DNA of 64,000 nt from Diphasiastrum complanatum (GCA_029204225.1 CM055102.1:23965390-24029389), one strand, 5' to 3'. Counted from the first letter of the stretch, positions 25,834 through 40,800 are shown. Numbers and translations: made by a program. Notes: generated by a model from the letters alone, not told the origin.

Positions 25834-28800
25834 CATCAAATCATCTCTTAATACCTGATTAGTTGTAAACACATTCATAAGGTCATGATTCATGGAAGAT
25901 TATTAAAAGCCTGAGATGAGATTTTCAAGAGCGTTCTTTGACAAATGTCGAGAAGGAACTACATTATGTTCCTGGCTAACTAGGGTTGTCAATGTCTAAC
26001 CTTGAGTAGAGGGAAAGCTAGGGAGGTTAGGCTGTGATGGGCGTTTGAACTAAGAAGTCCAAGTATGCTATCTGATCTGGAAAACTTCCAAAACTTGTGC
26101 ACCAAAAGTAAAAAAGAGACGAAGTTTTGACATTTATTTTTTCCCTCTCAGGTCCTCTCCAGATTCCACAAGTTTGCAGCGTGACATTTCGAACATCATT
26201 CGATTAAACAAAGAACTTTAGCCTTGACATTCTCAGAAAGTGGTCATCAAACTTGGAACCAAAATCTGCACCACTTAAGAAGTTTAATCATCCATTCTGG
26301 GGGAGATTTTGACCAGATTTTACTTGCATATGCACATCAAGTTAGGCTAATACTCAAAAGCCAATGAATAATAGCAATGTTGGTGAAGCTATTGAGTAAT
26401 ATGGCTTGAAGGAGTCTGATTCACCAAATGAATTCCAAACCTGCACCTCCACAAAATTTTGATGATCATCAATCCATCTTGTACCAAACATATAAAAATG
26501 TATACTGCCACTTCACTCCATATCCACAGGGCTCGTTCTAATCCTACTTTTGACAATCCGATCTTTTGCTGTAGGGCTCACGAGCCTTGCTGATGTTTTC
26601 AGTGAATTCTTGAATTATCTATTGGATGTTGATTTAGCAAGAAAGTCCAAGTTGTAGCTGATATAGTTTTTCTTCATGGCTGTCAATAAATTTTCCAGAT
26701 TTTGGCTGCTGGGACTGAGAAAGCCTTAGACAAATCCAGGCTGCTGTTTTCTGGTAAGACTTTGACCTTTTCTCTGTAAGTACAACTTTGAAATTGGTGG
26801 TTCAGATGGTGCTTATGATCAGGAGACTTTTGTGTGTCTACTGTACAGCTATTTGCAAACAATTTTATGTTTCTGGAAGCAGTGCAGAAGAAGGAAGGTA
26901 ATCATTGATGCCTTTTTTAAATTGTTGACTATAAAGTCACTATGGAGATATTATGACAAACTTCATTATCCTGTTTCATAGGCATGATTTGTTTGGTCTG
27001 GTTAAGAGTTGGCTTACAGTTCCTTGAAAAGGAAGACAAGATTGCAAAACAGCATTGCTTTTCCTGAAGGAAATACTTTTTCTCAACTAGTGTAATGCTT
27101 CTTCGTAGTATTAACCTTTGGGATGACAGAGAATCGAACCTGGGTGCGCAGGCCCAACTCAAGGACTATACATGAATTCACCACGTGTGGGAAGATTCAA
27201 CTAGCTTGAGATTTTTGACACCATTTGTCCTGTCTGTTACAGTAAACTGAAGATGGTCAATCAGCTTCTAGTGGGAGTCCATATTGCAGCAGCAGCAGAA
27301 GCCATGGCTTTGGGTGCTTCGGCTGGAATCAACACAAAATTACTCTACGACATCATATCTAATGCGGCAGGGAGCTCCTGGTCAGTTAACAGTTTCCGAA
27401 TATTCACAAATCAGAATGTTCAGGGTTTTGAGTGAATCAAAAAGTGGCTAGCAAGAATTATGATCTTTCATTGTTGATATTAATGAGTCAAATCTAGCTA
27501 TTATCGGCTTTGTGAGTGCTTTTACGCTCTGTCCTTGCTATCTATAACCTTTTAAAATAAAATTTCACAAATTAGAATCAATCAGACTGAAAAGCTTTTC
27601 ATATCATCAACAATCATTGATGCATTCATCCTTGAAAGACTTGTATATTTCGAGGCATTCTATTCTTATTTTGTCTATGTAGCTCTCTAAGTTGCATTGG
27701 AGCTGCATTCCAGGTCCTACACTCTGGAATACCAGAACCTTAAAAACTATCGCCATTTCACTTTTGGAAATATCCAGAGTAAAGTCTGATTTCAAGGCTA
27801 ATTGGGCCCCGCAGTTTCAAAAACAAGGGAGAGCAAGGGGAAGAGCTACAAGAGTCCAAAATTAGTGAGGGTCGTATCTATGTGTTTGTTTTCAGATAGA
27901 GTGGGTGATTGTGACACATTGTAAGCGGGCTGAAAGTTTCACAGTGAGTCAAGCTCATAGATTTGCATGTTGATCCAAGGGTAGTAGCAGCATCTCAGGC
28001 AGAGGCAGAACAGCCCTGGGAGAACAGGTAGACCCAGAGGGAGGGGAGAGGGGAAGGTGCAGGCAGATTCCACCACATTTCTCGAGAAGATTCCCTCTCA
28101 TCCTCCTCCTCATCCATCAGTGACAGTGAGGAGTGCTCATCAGAGGACATGAGTTGTTGGTTGTGGACGTTAGGGTTTTTTACATATGTTAGCGATATCA
28201 ACATGCATGCTGAGCGTTTTGTAGGGCACATGCCCATTGTTTGACTTCTATGTACTGAGCCATGGGCCACATCTGTGTGACACACTTTCATGATGAGTCA
28301 TTTGTAATTTTGGATTTGGAGAATTTGTGCTTACGTGATGTTGCGACATCTTGATTGCATTGTCAAGTAGGTTGTAGCTTCTCCAAATGGCATTAGATGT
28401 ATTAATGAATGTTTGTTGACAATTTTTACTACATTTAATAGCAAATGTTTGTGTTGATAGTTTAGGTATGTATTGACAATTGATAATGACATATGGAAGC
28501 TGCACATAGCACATCCAAGCCCTAAGGCAGTATAAAATACAATCATCAATTTAAGTTTCTGAAACCTTAATATGACATTACAAATTTGGAAAACCAGATA
28601 GACTACTGCAGGCTGCTATAAGTGGACTTGAAACTATCTGTGCACCATTAAAAAAAAGTGTTTTGTGAACTCAAAGGAAAATCACCTTGCAGATATTGAA
28701 ATTGCTTCACCAAACATCCCTAGTCAGTGGATGAGAGAGAGAGAGAAAGAAAGAAAGCTTTATTAATGTCTTTTCCATGCCGAAAGGCGTATAAGACGAA

Positions 28801-31800
28801 ACCAGTACATCAGATAAGATGGAAACAAGACGGATCAGTGGCGTCGAAACAAAAAAAACTAAAAACAAATTAACTAAGAAGAGAGTGATATGGCCAGGAT
28901 TATATGGTACGTGTACCATTTACATGCTCAACTGGACATCTCTTCATTTCTCTAACTCAGACTCTATCTTAGAATTAAGATTCTCATTAACTATAGGCTT
29001 ACGATCCACAAATCTGATAATGCCATCGCGATAGATAAGTCGTTTTCTAGTAGATAGAGCTTCATGTCTTGCCTTTTTACGTTCTTGGACTTGGATGAAA
29101 GTAAGATCTTCATCCAAATAGATTTTTGTATCACGTAATTTAGATCGTTTCCCTAAAACTTCGCACCGGTGAGACACTGAGGCAAGTGAGTAGGCTGACA
29201 TGTGTCACTCATCCATTGGACCAAATGTCCCAGTGGGCATGTGACACGTGTCATGTTTGACCGGTCAACCCTGACATGTGTCACTCATTCATTGGACCAC
29301 GTGTCCTAGTGAGCATATGACATGTGTCACGTTGACTAGTCAACTCTCCTACTGTTTAGGAGGTCAGTCCAGCCACTCCAAATTAATGACCCAGTACCCT
29401 ATACCCAAGCAACATGCGACTCTGAGGCTCAGAAACATCATTAACAACTTTATTTACATTTCTGTTGCAAAGGTCGCCACAGGCCGGTGACTTAGCCATT
29501 TCTGTATTTACAAGAAGTACATCTATAAGTAAAAACAGTAAACAACCGGAACAGGGAGTAAAAGCTGTAACATCCCTTCCCCCCTCAGGTAACATCGTCC
29601 GCGATGGCAAAGCTAGGGTACTGTGCACACAGACTGTGCGCGGTCTCCCAGGTAGCATCAGAAAGAGGCTTGCCATGCCAAGCGACCAAGTACTCACGGA
29701 TCAGACGGTTGCGTAAACGCCTCTCCCGCCTATCCAATACCCTCGCTGGCCCATGGGTTACTTCTCCCTGCTCCTGGAATGCAAACAAACCATCAGACAA
29801 CCAGTTATCACCGTTATGTAAAACCCGTTTCAATCTAGAAACATGAAATACAGGATGCACTTTACAAGTTTTAGGAAAATCTAACTTATAAGAAACATCA
29901 CTGATTCTTTTAACAATTTACCAGGGTCCACAATAACGCGGGGACAACTTGTGACATTTGCCCGTCTTAAGGGTCTTAGAGTCCTTGGGTACTTGGAGAA
30001 ACATGATGTCTCCTACCACAAACTCTCTAGGCGTGCGATTCTGATCAGCATATGGCTTTGCTCGATCCATCGCTTGCGTAATATTAACCTTCGCTAACTC
30101 AAGCATTTCATTCATTTGAGTTAGAAAATTAGCCACACTAGGCACTCTCTGAGGAATTCCTACCGTAACAGGGCTAGCTGGCCTAAATCCATAGTTAAGC
30201 TCGAAAGGACTCATCTTAGTACTCACATTTTTCTTGTCATTGTAAGCAAACTCCAACAGTGGCAAGTACTTCTCCCACCGAGTTTGCTTATCCCCAACAA
30301 ATGCCCTAAGCATATCCTCTAAGGTCCGGTTGACTCTCTCAGTTTGGCCATCCGTTTCAGGATGCTCCGTATTGCTCATTCTCAATTGGACTTCAAGTTT
30401 GGCCATAAGTGCAGTCCAAAAGTTTCCAGTGAATCGAGTATCCCTGTCAGACACTATGGATAACGGTAATCCATGAAGTCTGAACACATGCTCGATAAAC
30501 AAATTAGCTACTCCAGCCGCATCAATTTTTTTACGCATTGGAATAAAATGAGCCATTTTCGTGAGTCTGTCAACTACGACCAAGATAGAATCATGCTGCA
30601 ATTGCGTGCGAGGCAAGTTGGTGACAAAATCCATGGAGATACTCTCCCATCTTCCTTGTGGCACAGGTAGTGGGTGTAAAACTCCACGAGGTTTAATCCT
30701 TTCAGCTTTAGTGACTTGGCACTTCAAACAGTGTGTCACGTAATGGTAAACATCTTTTGTAAGCTTAGGCCACCAGAAGTTACGTAAGATCAACTCATAG
30801 GTCTTATCCACACCAGGGTGACCTACACTAGGGCTATCATGACACAAATGGACAATCTTCCTACGTAGCTCCTCACAAGCTGGAATGAGAAGTTTGCCAT
30901 TTCTCCTGATCATACCATCTTCTATGGTATATTTAAGGTAAGTGTGAGTCAAGAGACCATAACTCTCATCCTGAGATTCTACTTGCGCAAAATTTGCCTC
31001 CCTCTCAATTCCTTGACAATGAGGATCCTCTTGCTGAGCCTGTCTAATCTCAGCAATCAGGTCATTTTCTATGACCACAAAAGACATCTGATACAATATC
31101 CGAGATAATGCATCAGCCACATGATTTTCAGCACCTTTCTTGTACCGAATTTCCATGTGAAATTCCTGCATTAACTCAGCCCACCTGGCTTGCCGCCCTC
31201 TTAGGTCCGCTGGTTGTAGAAATATCTCAAAGTGTTATGGTCGGTGTACACATAGAACTCCGCACCATAGAAATAATGCCTCGGTGCCTTCAAAGCGTGG
31301 ATAATGGCAAACAACTCTTTCTCATGAGTTGGATAATTCTTCTGTGCAGGGTTGAGCTTTGAGGGTCAACAATTTTTAAAGTGACAAAGTCAGCCACAAC
31401 TTGTTTCAAAGCATCGAAACTTCGCTGCTGAACTTCTGTCCACTCTTTCCATTTATTTTTCTGTAACATATCGGTCAATGGTGCAGCTACGTGTGAATAA
31501 TTCTTCACACCTTTATGATACTCGCAAAAACATTGGCACTTCTTCTGGTATCCGCATCAGTGCTTCTCTGCACTTGTCCGCATATTCCTGTACGGACGCA
31601 TTGCCTTGTTTGAGGCTTGACCATGCTTGCATCGCCTGGTTTTTCTCATCTAATGGCACCCAATTCTCAGCGAACATCCGCTTGAACTGATCCCAAGTTA
31701 CAGGCACCAAATTATCCTTCTCAATTTTACGCCACCAATGTTGCCGTCTCTTGCAAGCGATATGTGGCTTCTGCAATCTTCTGTTCATCATCATCATCAT

Positions 31801-34800
31801 CTGAAAAGCCTTTTCCCACTTCTGAATCCAATTCTCGACTGCATCGGTGTTGCGTACTGCAACTGCTCCTGTGTATTTTGGCGGTTTCAAATCTTTAATT
31901 GTGGGCAATTTCCGCATCTTTGATGGTTGTTCGGCTTCTTTCTCAACTGTCACAGGCTCAACGGCTACCATAGCCGTTCCACTAACCCTTTCAGGTTCTT
32001 GTGGAGATTTAGCCGACTTTAGTTGGTCAAGAATTTGTTGTAAAATCACCTCCATGGCATCCACCTTGGCTGCCACTTCTTCGATTCTCAAAATTTCTGT
32101 GCTTGCACTTCCTAATGGATCCATATTTGCAATGTTGGGGGCTGTCCACTTGTTTAGAAGTCGAAATTACTGGCAAAAATGAGTTTACAAATCTCAAACC
32201 CTTTTTCCCTTGTATTTTGGCCCAAAACTCAGACCAACTTTGGATTGCTATAACTTTTCCGTGACTTGGACTTTTCTTGAGCAGTCAATTTGTAGGTCGT
32301 CCTCCTTCTGGCTTTCCAATGAACCCTTAACAGTCCGGTTTAGGCTAGGATTGCCCAATCATCAAGCAATTTCTTCTCAGCTGGTTTTGCACCTATGTAT
32401 GAGAACCAAATTTTGAAAAAACACCATAGGACTCCGTTTTCTTTGCTGTAAATTGCATACAACAGCCCTTGAGGTTTGCCTAGAAGACTCCCAAAATTTG
32501 AGGATGATCCAAGAACCGAGTGGAAAGTTACGAAGAAAAAACTCTTCAGCTTGCCAGCACCCACCAGCTACAAGAAAATTCTCAAAATCGCCTGGATTTC
32601 GCTGCTAGGGTTGGTTCCTGTGACTAATCTATTGTGCCTTGGCAATAGGAACAGTTCTCAACAGATTCCATAGCCATCTGAGCTCTCAATCAAAAGTTAT
32701 GAGCAAAAAACTCCCCTTTCTCTCTCTAGAACGTTTTTGTTTTTTGCTGTCCCAAGCTTCCAAAACTTGCAAACCCTTGCTCTGATACCAAATGTTAGAC
32801 TCCCTCTCTGATCTCCTCTTCAAACCTTGCTAATTTCCTGCACATACAAGCATCAAATTACTTCTAACACAAGATGGAGCTGCCTGCCTTGTCTCCTCCC
32901 AGCCTTTGCTGCATAGATTATGATCCGGAATGCCTCTCTCTAGGCTCACTTATCCAAAATCCTCAAGAAACCGTGAGGGCAGGAACATGGACAGGCAGCG
33001 AGGGGGCAGAGGGACAGGTAGCAAGGGGGGCAGGGACAGGCAGCTCAGGCAAAGGGGCAGGAGCGGGACAGGACGGAGATGGGGATGGGTAGGATCGGGA
33101 CAGGTAGCGAGGGTCAGGCAAAGAGGCAGGAGCGGGACAGGAGGGAGATGGAGATGGGCAGGCAGCGGGGGACAGAAGGAGGGCGCCATAGCTGCGTGAG
33201 AGGAGGGTGCTAGGCCACCATCGCTGGAGAGGACGCTAGGCCACCAGAGAGAGAGAGAGCTATAGTAATGTCTTTTTCATGCCAAAAGGCATATCAGACA
33301 AAAAGTACATATCAAGTGTGTGGTGCAAATAGGAGCGTATAAAACATTTCTGATAACATTAAAGAAAACATATAAGAAGTGTAGTTAAAAATCAGCTGCC
33401 ATCTAATAGCCATAAAATCATCAAATCAAGTCCTGCTGTCACTGGAAAATGATGTGATGGAGACTGTAGCTGGAGGGAATATGCTCCGATGACGTTGTCT
33501 AGGAGATCGTCTTTGAAGTTTGTGTCTCCTCATGTCAGTGATCCTACAAGCAACAAGAATCTGGGTGATACGCTGTCTCACGTCTCTGTGTCGAGAGTCA
33601 TCACCAATTTCACTATCCTTTGAGTCTGGATCATGCCGTGACCTCTGGTGAGGAAAAAAGGATGTGATCTAGAGCTGTGTGTTAGAGTCTCAGGGTGACT
33701 AGACTGAGTTGGCCGACGCAGAAGTAACTTCTCTCTGATCTTGAGTCCTCATATGCTATAGTCGATCGCAGAGTGACTGATGCATCTTGAAAGAGACAGT
33801 GATACCCCCCTCTGATCTCATAGTATGCTGGACATTTGAATAAGAAGTGCTCCTTAGACTCTATCTCGGATAGTGAACACACCGGCCAAATCTGCTCCTC
33901 TCGTGGGGTACTCTGAAAACGCCCAGTCTCAATCACAGGCGTATACCTCTGCTCATCCAATGGGAATAATCTGACTCTCTGAATATATGTGATACACCAA
34001 AAGATCATAGATGGCATCAAGCTGATTTGGTGGAATTGCAAACTCAGCCAGAATGATCTGATGTGGAATGAAAGGCTTATCCCGTATCATGTGTGATAGC
34101 ATAAGGATTTGCAAGCGCAAGTTACTGGCCCAATCAGATGAAGAGATACTTATACACCATGCCTCTACTGCATATAGTGTGGGAGGAAGTTCATGAACCG
34201 GCAATAAACTATGTCTAGCCTCCTCGATGATAGCTCGAAGAGTGAAGATGTGGTCTATAGTGGAATAGTGAGCTTGAAAGCCAGCCTGGCCCATAGGTGT
34301 AATCTCTTGATCTTTGCCTCAGAATTGATCGCTGATTGAAGAATAGTGCCATACAACTTTGCAATAATGTGCCCAATCATGATAGTAGTAAATACGGTAG
34401 TTACCAGGGTTCATGGGTCACCATTTTTGTGGATGTAGTGCATAATGTTAGTACACCAGGAAGATGGGAAATCAGAGACAACATAATGGTTGAGTAGAGT
34501 GGCTAGGATGGGAGAGAGTGGGACAGCAGCATGGATCAACAATTCAGATTCAAGGTCCTCAATATCTCTGGTACGATGGGTCTTCAGTCTCTTAATGACC
34601 AAGTGGATCATGTCGGGAGTGAAGAAGGTGAATTCACATGGGTGTGGGGACATGGACATGGGTGAATCAATAGGCATAGAGTGTATAGTGAGGTGGCGTA
34701 TGTGGTCCTTGTTTGTAAGTCATCAATGAGGTGAGGTGGAGCACGAGGAATGAACACGCGCCAAAAGGCACTTGTGGAAGAACTATGTAGGGTGTCAATA

Positions 34801-37800
34801 AGGTGTCTCCCTTCTTGTTCTTTGAAGGCACACTTTTTGCGATGAAGTGTATGATGGAGATTTTTACGAGCAGTATGATGAGCAAGTGGTTCATATAGAC
34901 GTGCATGGGCAACATAGAAGTGTAAGGAGCGACACTCATCATCAGACCAAGGAGGCCGAATGGGACGAGAGGAGCTGGAAGGACGTCGATAGGGTTTTGA
35001 TGGGAAGGACAATGAAGCAACAGTATGAAGTGATGTGGTGAGAAAGTCAGCCTATGCTTCTAATGGGATATCATGGGGAAAGTCGCGTAGTAAAGAAATA
35101 AAGGCCTCTTGGTACGTCTTGATATAGGTATGTGTGAAAGTATATCTAGGTGCACGATCAATGAAGGAGTGAGAAGGAGGTGGTTAGGTTAGTATATAAC
35201 CTAGATGGAAAGACATGAAAGAGTGGTCAGAGAGAGTAGTGGGGAGAATGTGGAAGCGTGAGATCAATGGGATAAGGAATGGTGGCCCCATGAGGTAGTC
35301 GACGACATTGTGGGATGGCACATGTAGCTATTCGAATTAGGCCAACAAGCTAGGCCATTATAAATGGCTAACTCATGGGCACTCATGGGCTTCACCAAGC
35401 TGTAACAAATACTCTCCATATCCAGTGATAGGTCCTACTGAATTGGCTGAAATCCTGGTAACTCCCATGTCATCATAGTCAATGGCTCGTATGTGTAACT
35501 AGTATCTTGTAGTATCACATTGATCTTGGCAGCCTTGTAGGATTCAACTGCTTTTGTGGGTGTGTAGGGTTCTTGAGAGGAAGGATAGATCGAGTTGGAA
35601 GAAGGGGAATGTTAGAGTCCAGTTACGACTCTATCATGACCTCGGCACGGCCGGTCACTAGAGGGCCTAAGGCCCAGTATTGGCAAGGGCCGGTGACCGA
35701 GGAGGACATTTGTCCCAAGTTGGGACCGGTGCATCACGAGCAGTGACCCGGTGTGGCCGCCTGACAAGCTGTCAGAGATGCGGTGTGTCTTGACCGTCGG
35801 GACCCTAGCCGTCAGCGACGAGATGCTAGTCGACAAGTAGTCGGGGTGACCAAGAGGGTCACAGGTCTTTGGCGGGGCACGGGGGTGGTACCCTATGAGT
35901 CACTCAGTATTCACAGGTCATAGGGGCTAGGCATACCAAGCGGACTGATCACCCACAGGGGATGCCATGTGCCAGTTGACGGGAATAGCAGGTAGGACTA
36001 AAGGAGGGGGTGCCTATGGTTGGGAGGTTCATTCTACACACCGGCTTCTAGGATTCACGAGCTTGGAGAGATTGGCTTGTGACAATTGGTATCAGAAACG
36101 TCCATTCTAGAGAGAGAAAGTGAGAAAAAGCTTGTTTTTTTCACCATAACTTGGTCTATAGTGCTCAGATTTGAGAGAGATCTGTCTCAGATCCTTCTAG
36201 TGTGCAGTCGCTGTAGATCAGCAGGGATTCACGCTGCAAATCTCAGATTTCAGAAAAATTTCAAAGTTTTGGAGGGCCAGCGCATTTTTTCTGAAGTTTT
36301 TTCGCTCATAACTCTCCAGAACCTTCTCAGATCCTGATCAGATTTTGGGAGCATGTTCCTAGCATCCATAGCGATCCTATAGAGCCATCATACGCCGTTT
36401 TCAAGCAAAAAAAACAGGTCAGATTTTTGGATTGGGCGTAACTTCTCCGGTTTCTGCTATTAAGGGTGCAGATTGGGCCTAGTAGGAGTGCGACCTATTG
36501 CCAATTGACGGTTCATGAAAAGATTTTGCCGTTTGGAAGAAATTCGACATCAAACAACCCGCTTTTTTTCCTGTTTTTTTTCGACTTTCAAGCCGATTTG
36601 GTGCCCGAAAAAAGTTTGTACAAGCGTAGGACACGAGGGAAGTACTACCTATCCTTGGCTTTGTGTTTTCCCCAAAGTTTTATTACTTTCCAGTTGCCTT
36701 TTTCTCTTTCAGTTCTAAATTTTGAATAAGCTGAAAATTTCCACATTTCCCTTTCCTGAGTGTGTTTCAATAAGTGCAATTTCTAGCTTGATTTCGTTTC
36801 TCTGTTTTTGTTTCATAATGGAAGATGATAGAGTTGATATTCCGCTCAGTCCACCCGTTGCTCTTCCATCACCACCACCCAACCCTGTGCTTAGTCCTGA
36901 TGGTAACTCGCCTATAATGGCTGCTAGTTCGTCTGCTGATGTTTTCTCTTCTGTGCAAGCTCGCATGGATAGTATGGAGAAGACCATCGCAGAGATGCGA
37001 GAGATGCTCTCCTCTGTAGTTGGTGGTTTTGCATCTTCCTCGCAGCATGCTCCGCCTTATCCTTATCCATTTCTGTCTTCTGCGGTTCGTCCTGTATTAC
37101 CTCCACGCTACCCAGAAGACAAAGATTTTAAGCTTACTCATTTCGCAGGAAATACTTCCCAAAGAACAACTAATGTTGTAAACCAGTGGTTGCATCAGTG
37201 GGACGATTATTTTGATTTGAAGCGGGCCCCAACTGAGGAGGGTTGGCGAGTCCGCAAAGTTGCTTACCATCTCACTGATTTTGCTAACAGGTGGTGGCGC
37301 AAGTTGTTGAAGTTTAACCAGGCTCCATCCGCCTAGATTGATTTCAAGCGGGCTTTTAGAGCTCAGTTCATTCCTCCACATGAGCATGTGTGTGCGACGG
37401 ATGCTTGGTTTTTGCATCGTCAGAGGCAGTACATGGTGCAGGAATATGCTGATAAGTATCGTGAGACGCTTATCAAGATTTCAGAAGAGATTCCCGAATG
37501 GATCGTAGTCCACAAGTTTATTTTTGGCCTTCACGAAGAGTTGAGGCCTTCAGTTCTTAATGAAGGGTGCAAGACCTTGGAGGAGGCCGTTGCAACAGCC
37601 CTTAACTTCGAAGGTAACGTGCATAACAAGGCTGAATCTGGAGTGGCAAGTGGGCCCCAGAAGCAAGGTTCGCGAGAGTTTGGCCAAGCTGGTCAAAAGA
37701 ACTTATCGCAGAGGGGTCCTATCCAGATGCAGCAAACTTTGAAGCGACAAGAGGCATCTCCTATGGCTCGTCAGGCTTATAACAAGTCTCCTCTCAGTCC

Positions 37801-40800
37801 AGAACAAAAGGACAAGGCCAAGAAAGACGGATTATGCTTTTTCTGTCTTGGCAAGCATCTTGTCAAAGATTGTCCTCGCCGCACGGACATGAAGCTCCAT
37901 GTTTTACAACACCGTCAAGATAAGGACAAGGATGAGGAGATTTTGGAAGACTTATTAGTAAGCGACGATGAGTAGGCAACCTGTATAGTTTTTCTTTCTT
38001 TTGCATGTATATAAAGTTTGGACATGAGGGTTTGTCTCATGTTTTAAAAGGGGGGGAGACCAATTGTTGAGGGTCCTCTTGTTACCTGTATGCAAATAAA
38101 GCGAATGGAGATTTAGTATTTGTGGTTGTGTTATGTGAATGTTGATTCCAGTTTTGATTCTTATGTAGGTAATAATCAGATAAGCACACTCACTAATACA
38201 CCACATGAAGCTTTATTTACTTTTGCATCCCCTAGTGCATATGCATTTCCTTTACAGCCTAGATGTGACCCAGCAAGTGAGTTGGAGAAGTCCATCTGTA
38301 CTCAGTTTAAACACGTGCTAAGTAGTAATATGCCAGAGGGATTGCCGCCTAGTCGGAACGTTGATCATTGTATTGAGCTCGTTCCAGGGGCAAGTCCGGT
38401 ATGTAGGCCTCCTTATAGGATGATCCTAAAAGAGGAAGAGGAAGTCAGAAAGATGTTGGAGGAGTATCTCAAGCTGGGGTACATCCGTCCGAGTTATTCA
38501 CCTTTCGCCTCTCATATTTTACTTGTTAAGAAAAAGGATGGTAGTTTTCGGATATGTGTAGATTACAGGGGATTGAATAAGATCATTGTAAAGCACAAGT
38601 ATCCGATGCCTAGGATTGATGATCTACTGGATGCGTTGCAAGGTGCAACCATTTTCAGTAAGATAGCAAAAGTGGATACCATCAATTACGGATTCGAGAT
38701 GAAGACGGCCTTCCGAACCCGTTTCGGTCATTATGAATTTTTGGTTATGCCATTTGGGTTAACCAATGCCCTAGCCACGTTCATGATGCTCATGAACGAT
38801 GTCTTGCGAGACTATATGGGCAAGTTTGTCGTCAATTTTATTGACGATATATTGGTTTTTAGTAAAGCGGTCGAGGAGCATGAGGTTCATCTCAAGACCG
38901 TATTGGGCAAGTTACAGGCTTCTATCTTGTATGCCAATGCTCAGAAGACAGAGTTGTGTAAGACTCGTGTCGAGTATTTGGGTCACGTAGTGACAGATGA
39001 GGGTATTTCGGTTGACCCAGCCAAGGTGGCTGTGGTTAAGAAGTGGCCGAGGCCTGCCGATATACGCCAATTACAATCTTTTCTAAGTTTTTGCAAGTTC
39101 TACCGGCAGTTCGTTAGGAACTATTCCAAGGTAGTTGCTCCTTTGATGGACCAGTTACGGAAAAACAATACTGTAGATCGGTGGGTTGCTGAAGCTCAGT
39201 ACAGGTTCGAGAACTTGATGGAGGCACTGGCCACGGCTCCAGTTCTCAAGTTCGTTGATACCCAGCTCGGTGGGCCGAGTTGATGCAGGAATTTCATTTG
39301 AAAATTCGCTTCCGAAGAGGGAAGGAAAATGTGGTCGCTGATGCACTATTGTTGGTACTGCATTAGATGAGCCTTGCCTGTAGTTGACAGTGATCTCATG
39401 GAGGAGATCAAGAGGGCTCAACAAAAGGACCCACATTGTCAGTGTGTGTAGCCCCTATGCATGCAAGTTAGTAAACCAAACGGAAGAGTCAGTCTTGCCT
39501 GTCGCTTCTGTAGAGGAACACACCAGTACTTATTTGACATACACCGTGAAGGAAGGTATGTAGTTGAGAAAACGGAAAAGTATTCGTGCCAGACGTGAAG
39601 GATCTTCATCCTAAGATACTTCATGAATGCCATGATAGTCCCTGCGCAGGGCACCCTGGTATTGATAAGACTAGTGAGCTTTTAAGAAGGCATTATTTCT
39701 AGCCACGATTGCAGGGGGATGTAAGCGAGTACGTCCAGCGTTGCACGGCTTGTCAGGTGAACAAGGCCGAGTGAGTAAATCCTCCGGGCTTGCTACATCC
39801 ACTTGAGATACCTACAGGAAGGTGGGAAAGCATCTCTATGGATTGATTTGTTGGGCTACCCAAGACCCAAAATGGATTCAATTCCGTTATGGTATTGGTA
39901 GATAGGTTTTCCAAGATGGCTCATTTCATCGCAACGACCCAGAAGGTCACAGCTCCGCAAGTGGCTGAGTTGTTTATTCAGAATATTGTCAGGTTACATG
40001 GTCTTCCGAAGTCCATGGTTTCTGACAGGGATCCCAAGTTTACGGGAAATTTCTGGATTGAGGTGTTCGTCAAGCTGGGAACACAGTTGCGGATGAGTAG
40101 CTCTGAGCATCCTCAGACGGATGGTCAGACTGAGCGAGTGAATCAGATCTTGGAAGATACGCTTAGGGCATATGTGAGTAGTACGCAAACAGACTTGGTA
40201 AAGCATTTACCGCTATTGGAGTTTGCGTACAATGATAAGAGACATGCGTCCACTAGATTGAGTCCATTTGAGCTCAATTATGGTTTCAAGCCACTGAGTC
40301 CTGCAATCATAGGGATTCTGCATAGGGTACCTGTAATAGATCCTAACACCACAGTAGGGCAAACACTAATTGATCCACCCAATCTTGCCTACTCCCTGAT
40401 ATAGAGTAAGCCCCTCCTAGCCCAGTGTGAGGACTGGTAGCATGCAACCGCCAAGTGTCGGCCACGTGGCACTGACGTGGCCAACTGCACGTCGGGACCC
40501 AACTGGGGGCCCTGTCCTGTTGACAGGGTCCCTAGACTGTGTTAGGCCCGCCATAGCTATGGACCGTGCTAGAGCACACTACTCACACTGTCTTGCCCTG
40601 TTGGTCGTGTACACTGGACACGACCCTGACTGTGGTATTTGACCTATCTGTGTTCTCTAGGGTTCGGCACTGGTCACGAGCTCGTAACACTCCCTCCCCC
40701 TTAAGAACCGTCTTGGTCCTCTAAGACAGTCTGGAAAAATCTTACGAAGGACGCTGCTTCTTTCCCAAGTGGGATTCTCAACAGGCTGATCATTCCACTT

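Larger units (their letters stand above)
29185..32985 (-). mobile_element. Ty3/gypsy chromovirus-type element A2 (truncated)
   Basis: Minus strand. A 5' LTR remnant from 32793 upward to about 32985 begins next to a PBS (32779-32790). It is followed by gag (32124 to about 31513), a fused RT/RNase H remnant, RNase H, integrase and chromodomain (31171 to about 29590), a polypurine tract (GAGGGGGGAAGGGA at about 29573-29588), and a 3' LTR remnant (29572 to about 29185). Both LTRs are cut short by neighbouring LINE sequence, so no target duplication remains. RT is almost wholly deleted. It is similar to A1 in pol and in part of the LTR. Confidence 0.85.
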
